From NCBI GenBank assembly GCA_020634435.1, contig JACKBS010000012.1, positions 62,001 through 126,000 of the forward strand: a stretch of DNA of 64,000 bases. The letters run 5' to 3'. The stretch's first letter is position 1, and the number at the start of each line of letters is the position of its first letter. The stretch comes from Ardenticatenaceae bacterium. Its GTDB lineage: Bacteria > Chloroflexota > Anaerolineae > Promineifilales > Promineifilaceae. The notes under the pieces are model-generated. The model had not been told where the DNA came from. It was given only the letters and a program-made list of their open reading frames with translations, and did no database searches. Below, in pieces: positions 44,053 to 56,170 of the stretch. Made by a program: the position numbers and the translations under genes.

Positions 44053-45480
44053 ATGGTACCGTTAAATAATCTTTCCCTGCCCCAGCTAAAATCTGATGTT
44101 CACGCAGCACTGAAGCACTGGCATTCTGTGGACGACAAGTCCAAGCACCTGTTGTCTAACCTGTTGCTGGTACAAAATAAACGACGCAGCTTAGGTCCAC
44201 CAACTCCGTCGGCTTTACGTTTGGCAACAAACAAGGTTCTATTAGAAGGTCTGGAACAACTAGAGAATCAACATCCACAGGCGGCTGCCATTCTCCAAAA
44301 GCGTTTTCTTGATCAGAAAAATATCTTGAAGGTAAGTCAACAACTTCATCTCACTGTAGATCAGGTGAAACACCACCAGCGTGATGCCCTTTTGCAACTG
44401 GCAAATATTCTCTATGCTCAGGAGGTGAAAGTCAGAGAAGTTTTCATTACCAGCCAGGAAAGTCAGTTGGAGGCCAGGAGCTATACCAAGCTGTTTGGTG
44501 TTGATGGTTTGTCTGAAAAGTTATTGACCTTGTTATCTGCTGCACAATCACCCTGGGTAATAACCTTGTCGGGCATTGGCGGTATTGGAAAAACGTCTCT
44601 GGCTAACCATACCGTGCGTCAGTCAATTCGCTGTTTAAACTATGAAGAAGTAATCTGGCTCAAGATTGCCAATCAGGGCAAAAAGAGTGCGCCCCCCTTA
44701 GCGAGGCCTGAGCACACATTCCACCAAATTATTAATAACTTGAGTAAACGTTTGCTGCCAGCTTTACCGGGTGATTTAGCCTGGGAAGATCGTGTTCAAC
44801 AGCTACAGCAGTTGTTAAAAAACCAAAGTTTCTTGATTGTTATCGATAATCTTGAGCTGAGAGCTGACACCACTTTTCTGCTGGCGGAATTGGTGGCCAT
44901 GGCGCAGCCGAGCCGATTTTTGCTGACATCGCGCATCCCACCAGCTGACCACGCCGGTTCACTCACGATCTATTTGCCTGAGCTAAGCGAGGCAGACAGC
45001 ATTGCCTTAATTCGCCATTATGCAGGAGAAATTGGATTTACAGAAGCAGCCGCAGCCAATCAAGAAGAACTACTTCCAATTTATCAATTAGTTGGGGGGA
45101 ATCCTTTTGCTCTAAAACAACTGGTCAATCTGGCAAAATTTCGACCACTGCCTGGCCTCCTGGCGTCGTTAAAAAAACACCCCTTGGGTGACGGTGAAGA
45201 AATTTATCGACATATCCTCAAAGAAACATGGCTTACTCTCAGTGATGAGGCCAAGGCGGTGTTGGCCATCATGCCGCTGGCAGCAGAAGGGGGAATGGAT
45301 CCAGAGCAAATTCTGGAGCTAAGTGGACTGCCACAAGAACATCTGTGGCCAGCCATCAACGAACTAATCGGTCGCTCGTTGCTCGAAGTAAAAACCAGCA
45401 ACATTTGGGATAGGTTTTATGGCATTCATCGCCTGACAGAGCTATTTATCCGATCGTTGCTTGACGATGACGACATTTGA
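44053..45480 (+). CDS. NB-ARC ATPase with sigma-like HTH (no own TPR)
   Basis: A 475-aa protein starting at ATG 44053. Residues ~70-125 (AAAILQKRFLDQKNILKVSQ, LHLTVDQVKHHQRDALLQL) look like a sigma-70 region 4-type HTH. The NB-ARC ATPase follows: Walker A LSGIGGIGKTSLANH near 175, Walker B FLIVIDNLELR, FLLTSRIPP and GGNPFALKQL. A winged-helix segment ends the chain. The sensor repeats are encoded by the next gene, which starts inside this one, so a two-chain STAND machine is likely. It lies next to the CRISPR signalling genes but shows no cas-specific domain. Confidence 0.83.
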   Translation: MVPLNNLSLPQLKSDVHAALKHWHSVDDKSKHLLSNLLLVQNKRRSLGPPTPSALRLATNKVLLEGLEQLENQHPQAAAILQKRFLDQKNILKVSQQLHLTVDQVKHHQRDALLQLANILYAQEVKVREVFITSQESQLEARSYTKLFGVDGLSEKLLTLLSAAQSPWVITLSGIGGIGKTSLANHTVRQSIRCLNYEEVIWLKIANQGKKSAPPLARPEHTFHQIINNLSKRLLPALPGDLAWEDRVQQLQQLLKNQSFLIVIDNLELRADTTFLLAELVAMAQPSRFLLTSRIPPADHAGSLTIYLPELSEADSIALIRHYAGEIGFTEAAAANQEELLPIYQLVGGNPFALKQLVNLAKFRPLPGLLASLKKHPLGDGEEIYRHILKETWLTLSDEAKAVLAIMPLAAEGGMDPEQILELSGLPQEHLWPAINELIGRSLLEVKTSNIWDRFYGIHRLTELFIRSLLDDDDI

Positions 45481-46672
45481 TTTAAAAAACCACTTTCTCA
45501 AAGCCGTTACGGCAAATTTACGCCTCTGGCAGCGACGTTTGCTGGTAGAAGCTGACACCGCCGATGATTGGCGCATGCGGCATCAGGCCATTTGGCAGGC
45601 GGTGGAAGAAGGGCTTCGCTATATCTCAACCCAGGCTGATGCGGCGGAATTGATGGTTGGGCTGCTTCGTACGATAGAGCGTTGGGGGGCGTGGTCAGAC
45701 TGGATGCCTCTGTTTGATACAGCAATATCGCTTGAAATGATACCTGATCTACAGATACGCGTGCGCTTGGTTCAGGCGCGTCTCTATAATCTCAATCGAA
45801 ATTTTAGCGATGCAGTAGCGCTTTTAAACGCCACCTTGCTGCTGATCCGTCGGCACCAACTGCTGACTCTGGAGGCGATGGTTCATTACCGCTTTACCAA
45901 TGCCTATTTGGGGGAGAAGGATTATTCCAGTGCAAGGGAGCATGCTCGAAAAGCACTCGATTTGCTCTCCGCCAATCAATTGGAAGTAAGGGCCTCAATT
46001 TATAACTCCTTGGGAATAATTGAACTGAATATGGACGCACTTCCCGAAAGTGAAGCCTGTTTTCTGCAAGCACTGTCCCTTTGGGCCAAAGTCAATGAGC
46101 CGACCCAGTTGGCACGCTCTTGTTTAAATCTCAGCATTGTTTATCAAAAACAGGCACGCTGGGAAAAAGCCAAAGCCTTCCACCAACAAGCTACTACGGC
46201 TCTCAGCAATTCGGATAATGTGGTAGATAAGTTAAAGGCGTTAAACGAGTTGGGAACATTACATTACATGACAGGGGACTTTTCATCGGCTGTAGTAACC
46301 TTGCGCCAGGGGGTGATGGACGCTGGGGAATTACAAGGAATGTACCATTTGCACGGTTCATTGACGCATAATTTAGGGAACACGCTACTGGCACTAGGGC
46401 AGTTGACTGAGGCAAGAGGATATTTAGAAAAAAGTATTCGCCTGTGGCAGCAGGCCAACGACACCCTGGAAAGGGCCAACAGTGTAGGTACCTTAGGCGA
46501 AGTTTTCGAAGAACAAGCAGAATGGGCTCTGGCAGCTCACAGTTATACCCAAGCCATCGAACTGCTTGATTTCTATCCTGGTGATCCATGGGGAAATAAA
46601 CTTGCTGCGCAGTTTAAGTCTGCCAGAGCGAGATGTATTGCTATTGCCGAATCCGCTTTACAAAGCAGTTAA
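45467..46672 (+). CDS. TPR protein paired with the NB-ARC ATPase
   Basis: A 401-aa all-helical protein; ATG 45467 lies 14 bases before the end of the previous gene, so translation is coupled. It contains about eight tetratricopeptide-like repeats, for example AHYRFTNAYLGEKDYSSARE-type units: YLGEKDYSSAREHARKALDL, NLSIVYQKQARWEKAKAF and TLGEVFEEQAEWALAAHSY. In single-chain relatives these repeats follow the NB-ARC winged helix directly. Here the split separates ATPase and sensor. No ligand can be guessed. Confidence 0.82.
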   Translation: MTTFDLKNHFLKAVTANLRLWQRRLLVEADTADDWRMRHQAIWQAVEEGLRYISTQADAAELMVGLLRTIERWGAWSDWMPLFDTAISLEMIPDLQIRVRLVQARLYNLNRNFSDAVALLNATLLLIRRHQLLTLEAMVHYRFTNAYLGEKDYSSAREHARKALDLLSANQLEVRASIYNSLGIIELNMDALPESEACFLQALSLWAKVNEPTQLARSCLNLSIVYQKQARWEKAKAFHQQATTALSNSDNVVDKLKALNELGTLHYMTGDFSSAVVTLRQGVMDAGELQGMYHLHGSLTHNLGNTLLALGQLTEARGYLEKSIRLWQQANDTLERANSVGTLGEVFEEQAEWALAAHSYTQAIELLDFYPGDPWGNKLAAQFKSARARCIAIAESALQSS

Positions 46673-47377
46673 GCAAAAACAATACATCTTGCCCAAATTC
46701 TACCCAGTACAGGTAGAGGTTTGGTGGGAGCAATCCCCCATAATCGCGGGGGGTGCCACTGGGGTCAAGAAAGTAAGCAGCAACCCCAGACCAACGGCTA
46801 TATATACCAATTTTTGCTGAATTTTTAACGACATCCGATACCTCCATCAGGTTGGAGGCTCGTGTGTCAGGCGCGCCCAGGGTTGTCCCTCTTCATGAAG
46901 TCCACAAGAGCCTGGAAACAATACTTTTCTGCATGCTCCTTCAGGGTACAGTTTTTAGGAGGTTGAAGCTTGGGAATTCCGCTGAAAATATTCCGAATTT
47001 TCTTCTGAATCTTATGAAGAGGAGGCCATTCCCCCGTTGATAGTCAGGGGCACATAATCGAAGAGACAAGGTCTTGAATGGCAGATAAAGAAAATGCCCT
47101 AACCAAATTGGCCAGGGCATTTTTTGAAGTTGTTCACCACGTTGTGTCAGGCAAGGCGGGTGCTGAGGAGGGGAGCATTGCCTTCATCTAGTGTGTTTGT
47201 TCCAATCGTGTTTCTCGTGCCAGTTTGGGGGGAGTGGAGGGGTTCCTCAACACTTAACCACGCTAGACTTGATCATTATTATAGGGCACTTTTTGAAATT
47301 TTACATTCAGCCTAGCTGAATGAAAGAACTGCCGTCGTTCCGGCATCAGAATTGTCGCTTACTACGTTGCCAATATA
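46673..47377. other. Region between TPR gene and array 2
   Basis: No supported gene. A terminator-like hairpin, AAAATGCCCT/AGGGCATTTTTT, lies at 47091-47125. A weak degenerate repeat ending GCCGTCGTTCCGGC at 47344 stands one spacer length before the first good repeat of array 2, marking the old end of the array. Confidence 0.5.
47091..47125 (+). terminator. Rho-independent terminator
   Basis: AAAATGCCCT pairs with AGGGCATTTT, inner TTGGCC adds pairing, and a T run follows. Confidence 0.75.
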
Positions 47378-50300
47378 GTCTAAATCCCTCTCAGGTAAAT
47401 ACGGCCGTTCCGACCTACGCAGAAGGTGTTGGTGGAGCCGGGGCTGCCCCCGTCTAAATCCCTCTCAGGTAAATACGGCCGTTCCGACGTTCGTCGAGTA
47501 CAAATTTGGTTCCTGCTGGAGTTACGTCTAAATCCCTCTCAGGTAAATACGGCCGTTCCGACCCCTTGTGATGGTGTGTCCTACGAAGTTGTGAGTTGCG
47601 TCTAAATCCCTCTCAGGTAAATACGGCCGTTCCGACCAGAGATCCGCCAGGAATATGGATCTCTTACAAACTGTCTAAATCCCTCTCAGGTAAATACGGC
47701 CGTTCCGACGACCCGGGAAAAGCCTTTTCCAGAAAGCTGGTCACCTGTCTAAATCCCTCTCAGGTAAATACGCCCGTTCCGACGTTAGTAATAGCGGGGC
47801 AAAACCAAAGGAGGTTATGTCTAAATCCCTCTCAGGTAAATACGGCCGTTCCGACGGTCTGCGGCCGAGCCCGATTTTTGCACCATCGTGTCTAAATCCC
47901 GCTCAGGTAAATACGGCCGTTCCGACGGATGCCTTCGAGAAGGAAGAGTACCCCGCTAACCCGTCTAAATCCCTCTCAGGTAAATACGGCCGTTCCGACT
48001 AGGTGGCATCATCTTGGGCGCGGTGGGCCTTGTGGTCTAAATCCCTCTCAGGTAAATACGGCCGTTCCGACGGTATGATCGTTGGCTGGATTTTGTGGCC
48101 AACTTTTGTCTAAATCCCTCTCAGGTAAATACGGCCGTTCCGACATCGACGTGCATCCATTGAACTACAGTCGACCTCAGGTCTAAATCCCTCTCAGGTA
48201 AATACGGCCGTTCCGACGCCAATTTCCTGCCAGTCCGGATTCTCCGGGGAATAGTCTAAATCCCTCTCAGGTAAATACGGCCGTTCCGACTAAAGTAGGA
48301 CAACCAACAAACCCAACGGGGGCACTTGTCTAAATCCCTCTCAGGTAAATACGGCCGTTCCGACGGTGTGGGAACCGCCACTGAGGACGCGATCACCCCC
48401 AGTCTAAATCCCTCTCAGGTAAATACGGCCGTTCCGACATGGTGAGTTTTTCAAAACACCGCTTGGCCAAGAATGGTCTAAATCCCTCTCAGGTAAATAC
48501 GGCCGTTCCGACGCTTCCCTCGTGTTAGTTACCGAAAGTGGCGAAGAGTCTAAATCCCTCTCAGGTAAATACGGCCGTTCCGACGGCATGCTCATGCTGA
48601 TTTACTTCGGGATCCAGTAGTCTAAATCCCTCTCAGGTAAATACGGCCGTTCCGACGTTAAATCTTCTGATCGTGTTCGTAATCGCTTTTTGGTCTAAAT
48701 CCCTCTCAGGTAAATACGGCCGTTCCGACCCCGGCGGCCGCCTCAGCCGCCACCCCGACCCTCGCGTCTAAATCCCTCTCAGGTAAATACGGCCGTTCCG
48801 ACGGTATCAGCCAATTGGTTTTCATTTTGGCAGCATTAGTCTAAATCCCTCTCAGGTAAATACGGCCGTTCCGACCATTACTGTCCGCTGCCTTCGAAGC
48901 ATGGCTAATTCGTCTAAATCCCTCTCAGGTAAATACGGCCGTTCCGACCTGAGGCATTCATGTCGTTACAGGGCGGGAGCAAAAGTCTAAATCCCTCTCA
49001 GGTAAATACGGCCGTTCCGACGCGGAAATTAATCAGATTGTCGTCACGCGAATTGTGTCTAAATCCCTCTCAGGTAAATACGGCCGTTCCGACAGGATTT
49101 GGACATCCCCGATCAAATTGAAGCCATCAAGTCTAAATCCCTCTCAGGTAAATACGGCCGTTCCGACTTTTGTGATGTCAATCCCTGGAGAGTAGTAATG
49201 CTACGTCTAAATCCCTCTCAGGTAAATACGGCCGTTCCGACAACGGGATTAAGTTCGGCACGTGTCAATACTCATGTGTCTAAATCCCTCTCAGGTAAAT
49301 ACGGCCGTTCCGACGATAAGCCACCAGCCGGGTGGTATCACCATGACCTTGTCTAAATCCCTCTCAGGTAAATACGGCCGTTCCGACGGCTGGCAGGACA
49401 ATATTGCTAGTCGCACTGACTACTGTCTAAATCCCTCTCAGGTAAATACGGCCGTTCCGACTTGACTCTGTTATCCGTTTTGGCAATGGGCATTGGTCTA
49501 AATCCCTCTCAGGTAAATACGGCCGTTCCGACGAAATGCTTCACCTACAGGCCAAAGGCCGGGAGACCGTCTAAATCCCTCTCAGGTAAATACGGCCGTT
49601 CCGACTGCCCAAACTCCCAGCACGTTAGACGATGATATCGTGTCTAAATCCCTCTCAGGTAAATACGGCCGTTCCGACGAACACAATGGGAAAGTAGTGG
49701 AGCTAGAGGTGAAGTCTAAATCCCTCTCAGGTAAATACGGCCGTTCCGACATACCAGCACCGACACGACCGTTGATATGCCCATAGAGTCTAAATCCCTC
49801 TCAGGTAAATACGGCCGTTCCGACGATCGCCACAGTGGCGATCCTAATTCAACAGCGTGTCTAAATCCCTCTCAGGTAAATACGGCCGTTCCGACCGAGT
49901 CACAACAAGGAGGTGTCTTGTGAAGTGGCTGGTCTAAATCCCTCTCAGGTAAATACGGCCGTTCCGACCTACCACAGAGCCAACGCCTGCAGGTGCCGAG
50001 ATTTGTCTAAATCCCTCTCAGGTAAATACGGCCGTTCCGACTATGAAACACAAGTTTTATTTTCCGATCATCTTTCGTCTAAATCCCTCTCAGGTAAATA
50101 CGGCCGTTCCGACTTTGAAACAAAGGAAGCTGCAGAAGCAGTGCGACAGTCTAAATCCCTCTCAGGTAAATACGGCCGTTCCGACATGGTTACCGTGGAA
50201 GGTGAAGACGGCGAAGACGTGTCTAAATCCCTCTCAGGTAAATACGGCCGTTCCGACACCGACAGCAGACCCAGATCAGACTAGTTTTATTTAGTCTAAA

Positions 50301-53300
50301 TCCCTCTCAGGTAAATACGGCCGTTCCGACCATTAGCAGAGCCATCGTGACCTTAACCCCCACCCCGGTCTAAATCCCTCTCAGGTAAATACGGCCGTTC
50401 CGACCAAAAATCTGGTTGACCACTATGATGATAGGCTTATGTCTAAATCCCTCTCAGGTAAATACGGCCGTTCCGACAACCGGTTTTTCAATACAGGGCT
50501 TTAGTGGCCCCATGTCTAAATCCCTCTCAGGTAAATACGGCCGTTCCGACGCCATTTGTTAGAGATGTTCGATGGAAAGCCTTTAGTCTAAATCCCTCTC
50601 AGGTAAATACGGCCGTTCCGACGGCTTTCTTTGAATTGGCAAAGGAAGTGTAATAAAAGTCTAAATCCCTCTCAGGTAAATACGGCCGTTCCGACGCAGC
50701 AATGGTCCGTGCAGAAGGTGATGCTGCTAGTGTCTAAATCCCTCTCAGGTAAATACGGCCGTTCCGACGAAATCGCCATTGATGACACCCGCCTGAACCT
50801 GAGTCTAAATCCCTCTCAGGTAAATACGGCCGTTCCGACATCATCCCTCCGTTTGACTACCCCGTGGGACAACACGTCTAAATCCCTCTCAGGTAAATAC
50901 GGCCGTTCCGACAGTGGTGACTTAATCGTCAACATAGCTGGATTTGAAGTCTAAATCCCTCTCAGGTAAATACGGCCGTTCCGACGGAGGAACTTGGGGC
51001 CCGGACCCTTGTGGGTATCTGGAGTCTAAATCCCTCTCAGGTAAATACGGCCGTTCCGACAAACGACATTTTCAACTTATTCAGGAATGCAGAAATGTCT
51101 AAATCCCTCTCAGGTAAATACGGCCGTTCCGACAGGTGACCGAGCGAGTGCATGCCGACATGCTTCGCGTCTAAATCCCTCTCAGGTAAATACGGCCGTT
51201 CCGACCACTCTCTCATTAGCAAAGGAGCTCTCATGTATCATGGTCTAAATCCCTCTCAGGTAAATACGGCCGTTCCGACAATTGCGCTTGGTGATTTGCG
51301 GTTTGGCGACCACTGGTCTAAATCCCTCTCAGGTAAATACGGCCGTTCCGACTGACCTGTCTACTGGACCTTTGAAGGCAAAGAATATGGTAGGGTCTAA
51401 ATCCCTCTCAGGTAAATACGGCCGTTCCGACTGCCAATGGCGCAGCGGTTTTGGGAGGAGCATGTAATGGTCTAAATCCCTCTCAGGTAAATACGGCCGT
51501 TCCGACTTTTTCACAGCGTAACATCCAACCCGACCTTGTTGTGTCTAAATCCCTCTCAGGTAAATACGGCCGTTCCGACAAGTGCTCGAGCACAACTTTT
51601 GACATGCCGTTAATGGTCTAAATCCCTCTCAGGTAAATACGGCCGTTCCGACTCTCGTATACCCTGTTTGGCGGTTGGCTCGAATCTGTCTAAATCCCTC
51701 TCAGGTAAATACGGCCGTTCCGACTTTTTACGCTGGTGACGAAATCTTCGTTGTGATTTGGTCTAAATCCCTCTCAGGTAAATACGGCCGTTCCGACCTA
51801 AATATTAAACATTTTAAAATTAAGATATTTAAGTCTAAATCCCTCTCAGGTAAATACGGCCGTTCCGACGGTTGGACTGGGGCTGCTGGGATATCTGATG
51901 CACAAGTCTAAATCCCTCTCAGGTAAATACGGCCGTTCCGACACAAGGAGAACCTCATGTTTCACTTCAACCGTAAATAGTCTAAATCCCTCTCAGGTAA
52001 ATACGGCCGTTCCGACCGCATAGGCCAGCGTCTTATGATGCTGGCTGGTAAGTCTAAATCCCTCTCAGGTAAATACGGCCGTTCCGACGCTTCGTTGGCA
52101 ACATGGTCTATTGGATGACACGTGGTCTAAATCCCTCTCAGGTAAATACGGCCGTTCCGACGGGTTTCCTTTGAAGGCGAAAGCGTAACCATTATTGGTC
52201 TAAATCCCTCTCAGGTAAATACGGCCGTTCCGACACCGCTTGATGTGCTAGACGCCATCGCCCCAATTGTCTAAATCCCTCTCAGGTAAATACGGCCGTT
52301 CCGACGAGGGATCGAATGTGTTGAACACTATGCCGAAAGCGTCTAAATCCCTCTCAGGTAAATACGGCCGTTCCGACTTTGTATATTAGCGTTGTTGTTG
52401 GTGCTGCTGTTTGGTCTAAATCCCTCTCAGGTAAATACGGCCGTTCCGACCGGCAACTGACATCGGATTCATCGGTCGGTTCTTCGGCGTCTAAATCCCT
52501 CTCAGGTAAATACGGCCGTTCCGACGTGTCCTTGTATTGTCCTTTGGCAGCAACGCCATTGAGTCTAAATCCCTCTCAGGTAAATACGGCCGTTCCGACG
52601 ACATCTCTGATGCTCAGGTGACCCTGAGCTAACGGTCTAAATCCCTCTCAGGTAAATACGGCCGTTCCGACCTGTTGGCCGCAATCGCGGTTTTTGTTTT
52701 GATCAACGTCTAAATCCCTCTCAGGTAAATACGGCCGTTCCGACTTTCTGAGCTACAGAAGGATCCCGATCGCGCCTTTAGTCTAAATCCCTCTCAGGTA
52801 AATACGGCCGTTCCGACAGGTTAACGTGGATGACGCTTCGTTGCAAGAAAAGTGTCTAAATCCCTCTCAGGTAAATACGGCCGTTCCGACACTGGAAAAT
52901 CCACTCGAACCTCGTCTCGGGATTTCGTCTAAATCCCTCTCAGGTAAATACGGCCGTTCCGACAAGGACTCAGGTGAGTGCCGGCTAGAAAAGATAGTAA
53001 GTCTAAATCCCTCTCAGGTAAATACGGCCGTTCCGACCTTGACCCGGAACCCCTCTCCAGAGGGGGCTGAGTTGTCTAAATCCCTCTCAGGTAAATACGG
53101 CCGTTCCGACAAAGGTGCTGAAACACGGAGCATGCAAGGGGCATTAGTCTAAATCCCTCTCAGGTAAATACGGCCGTTCCGACTCAGGAATTCAACAACT
53201 TCCTCGCCCCTCCCACACCCGTCTAAATCCCTCTCAGGTAAATACGGCCGTTCCGACCTTTGGAGTTGCCCTGCAAGCTTTTGACATCCTTCAGTCTAAA

Positions 53301-56170
53301 TCCCTCTCAGGTAAATACGGCCGTTCCGACAGAGGTATTTGTTTGGGATTTATCCTCAAATACCTGTCTAAATCCCTCTCAGGTAAATACGGCCGTTCCG
53401 ACATTGCCCTTTGGGTACGGTATGTTCGGCGGTATATTCGTCTAAATCCCTCTCAGGTAAATACGGCCGTTCCGACCACATCGGCCGTCCAGCTTTAGAT
53501 GGCGTAACTGTGTCTAAATCCCTCTCAGGTAAATACGGCCGTTCCGACCATGTTTTCTCGATATCCACTGCGAATATGTGTCTCGTCTAAATCCCTCTCA
53601 GGTAAATACGGCCGTTCCGACTTAACGTGGATACCTGGACTGGTTTGGCTCGCGTCGTCTAAATCCCTCTCAGGTAAATACGGCCGTTCCGACTACGACC
53701 CCGGCGACTTCGCCCTGGCGTACAATGAGTCTAAATCCCTCTCAGGTAAATACGGCCGTTCCGACAGCACAAAAATCCTTTGGAGGAATAGACTCATGAT
53801 GTCTAAATCCCTCTCAGGTAAATACGGCCGTTCCGACACTTAGTCGAGCTGCCCGAAGATGATCAAGAAACCGTCTAAATCCCTCTCAGGTAAATACGGC
53901 CGTTCCGACAAGGCTACGGCCTAGCTCCAGTCTGGGATGGCCAAAGTCTAAATCCCTCTCAGGTAAATACGGCCGTTCCGACCTTCCATCTTCACCTTCC
54001 TTGGGTTCATTGCCTGGGGTCTAAATCCCTCTCAGGTAAATACGGCCGTTCCGACCACAGATAGGAGAGCAGAACGGCCGCCCGGTCTTTGGTCTAAATC
54101 CCTCTCAGGTAAATACGGCCGTTCCGACCGGTCCAGCTTGGTGGCGAGGGCAGTGGCGACACCGTCTAAATCCCTCTCAGGTAAATACGGCCGTTCCGAC
54201 TTACCCACCGTGTTTGGGGTATCACTAGTGATAGGTCTAAATCCCTCTCAGGTAAATACGGCCGTTCCGACCGACGCTATGGAAGGTCAAACGAACCTGA
54301 CCCAAGCGTCTAAATCCCTCTCAGGTAAATACGGCCGTTCCGACGTCTGCCATGCCTCTGCATTGCCTTGAGGATATTTTGTCTAAATCCCTCTCAGGTA
54401 AATACGGCCGTTCCGACAACCGAACCGGAACAAGAGCACCCCATCGGATTCATGTCTAAATCCCTCTCAGGTAAATACGGCCGTTCCGACATTGCCCTTT
54501 GGGTACGGTATGTTCGGCGGTATATTCGTCTAAATCCCTCTCAGGTAAATACGGCCGTTCCGACAAAGTGCAGCTTGTTGTTGAGTTTGCACAGCTCTGG
54601 TCTAAATCCCTCTCAGGTAAATACGGCCGTTCCGACTTGTCCCGATATGGTTTGGACAAGGGATTTCTATTGTCTAAATCCCTCTCAGGTAAATACGGCC
54701 GTTCCGACGGACTTTAAGGTTGCCGGTACCTCAGAAGGTATTACTGTCTAAATCCCTCTCAGGTAAATACGGCCGTTCCGACAATGCGTAGGCTGGGTGC
54801 ATCACCCTCCTACCAGTGTCTAAATCCCTCTCAGGTAAATACGGCCGTTCCGACCTTTCAACTCGTTTCCTTGCGGGAGCGGGTTGATATGGTCTAAATC
54901 CCTCTCAGGTAAATACGGCCGTTCCGACAAATTGGCACCCCCAATCACGGGGAGTGCCCCAGTTCGTCTAAATCCCTCTCAGGTAAATACGGCCGTTCCG
55001 ACTTTGGCTCATCTTCCTCGCGGGCTCCGGGGGGTGGCGTCTAAATCCCTCTCAGGTAAATACGGCCGTTCCGACCTCTGAAAACCAAGCTTGCGCAGTG
55101 GGAAGCAAATCGTCTAAATCCCTCTCAGGTAAATACGGCCGTTCCGACCATCTCACTTTTCCAAAATGTATCCACCGTAACTCCGTCTAAATCCCTCTCA
55201 GGTAAATACGGCCGTTCCGACCAGAGAGCATTACGGCTGGATTTAGGTATCTGTTTTGTCTAAATCCCTCTCAGGTAAATACGGCCGTTCCGACCTTTGT
55301 TGATGTTATGGCATTGTGTCAAGACATCAGTCTAAATCCCTCTCAGGTAAATACGGCCGTTCCGACTCGAAGGAGGAAACATGTCAAATGCACAAGATGT
55401 GTGTCTAAATCCCTCTCAGGTAAATACGGCCGTTCCGACGCGGGACATTCGTCGAAGGAGGTTCGAAAGTTGAATGTCTAAATCCCTCTCAGGTAAATAC
55501 GGCCGTTCCGACGCGGGGACCGTCGAAGAAAACCAGCGTTACATCGAGTCTAAATCCCTCTCAGGTAAATACGGCCGTTCCGACCAGTGTCTTGAAGGTA
55601 ATGTTCGTCACCGTTGGTTTGTCTAAATCCCTCTCAGGTAAATACGGCCGTTCCGACATCTGCTATATGGGTTTTTTACATTAGCGGGTTTGGTCTAAAT
55701 CCCTCTCAGGTAAATACGGCCGTTCCGACGCGGGTTCACCACAGCCTGGAGTCCGTTCTGGCCGCGTCTAAATCCCTCTCAGGTAAATACGGCCGTTCCG
55801 ACCAACATTACTCAGGTTCTCCAGCTGGTGGCTTCGTGTCTAAATCCCTCTCAGGTAAATACGGCCGTTCCGACAATCGTGTTCGTGTTATTTGCTGAAG
55901 CCTGGTGGACAGTCTAAATCCCTCTCAGGTAAATACGGCCGTTCCGACCTTTTGAAAGTCTTTTGCACTACACAGCGAACCAAAAGTCTAAATCCCTCTC
56001 AGGTAAATACGGCCGTTCCGACAGGTTGGTACTTCAGCGGCGACATCGCTGCTGTTCGGTCTAAATCCCTCTCAGGTAAATACGGCCGTTCCGACCTTTC
56101 TTGAAGACGCCGTAAAGGCACTTGAGGAAGGCGGTCTAAATCCCTCTCAGGTAAATACGGCCGTTCCGAC
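47378..56170 (-). CRISPR. CRISPR array 2, 121 repeats of 37 bp, transcribed leftwards
   Basis: On the + strand each repeat starts GTCTAAATCCCTCTCAGG and ends ATACGGCCGTTCCGAC; spacers are 34-38 bases. I count 121 repeats (47378, 47452, 47526 ... 56059, 56134) and 120 spacers. Only two clear repeat variants were noticed, both near the left end: CGCCCG in the repeat at 47747 and CCCGCTCAGG at 47890. A leader homologous to that of array 1 abuts the right end, so new spacers enter on the right and crRNA is read from the minus strand. One spacer occurs twice (53403-53439 and 54491-54527). The repeat differs from array 1 mainly in the middle (TCAGGTAAAT versus TTGGAAGCTC). Confidence 0.99.

Noticed and set aside
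46852..47315. Small frames of 62-63 aa before array 2
   Set aside because: No ribosome binding sites, no protein-like content, and one surrounds a terminator.
54783..54817. Spacer with a possible RBS-start on the minus strand
   Set aside because: GGAGG to ATG spacing is only three bases, too short to count as a firm counter-example.
47596..56104. Many open frames across array 2 on both strands
   Set aside because: Same reason; the repeat translates as SKSLSGKYGRSD, LNPSQVNTAVPT or SERPYLPERDLD.
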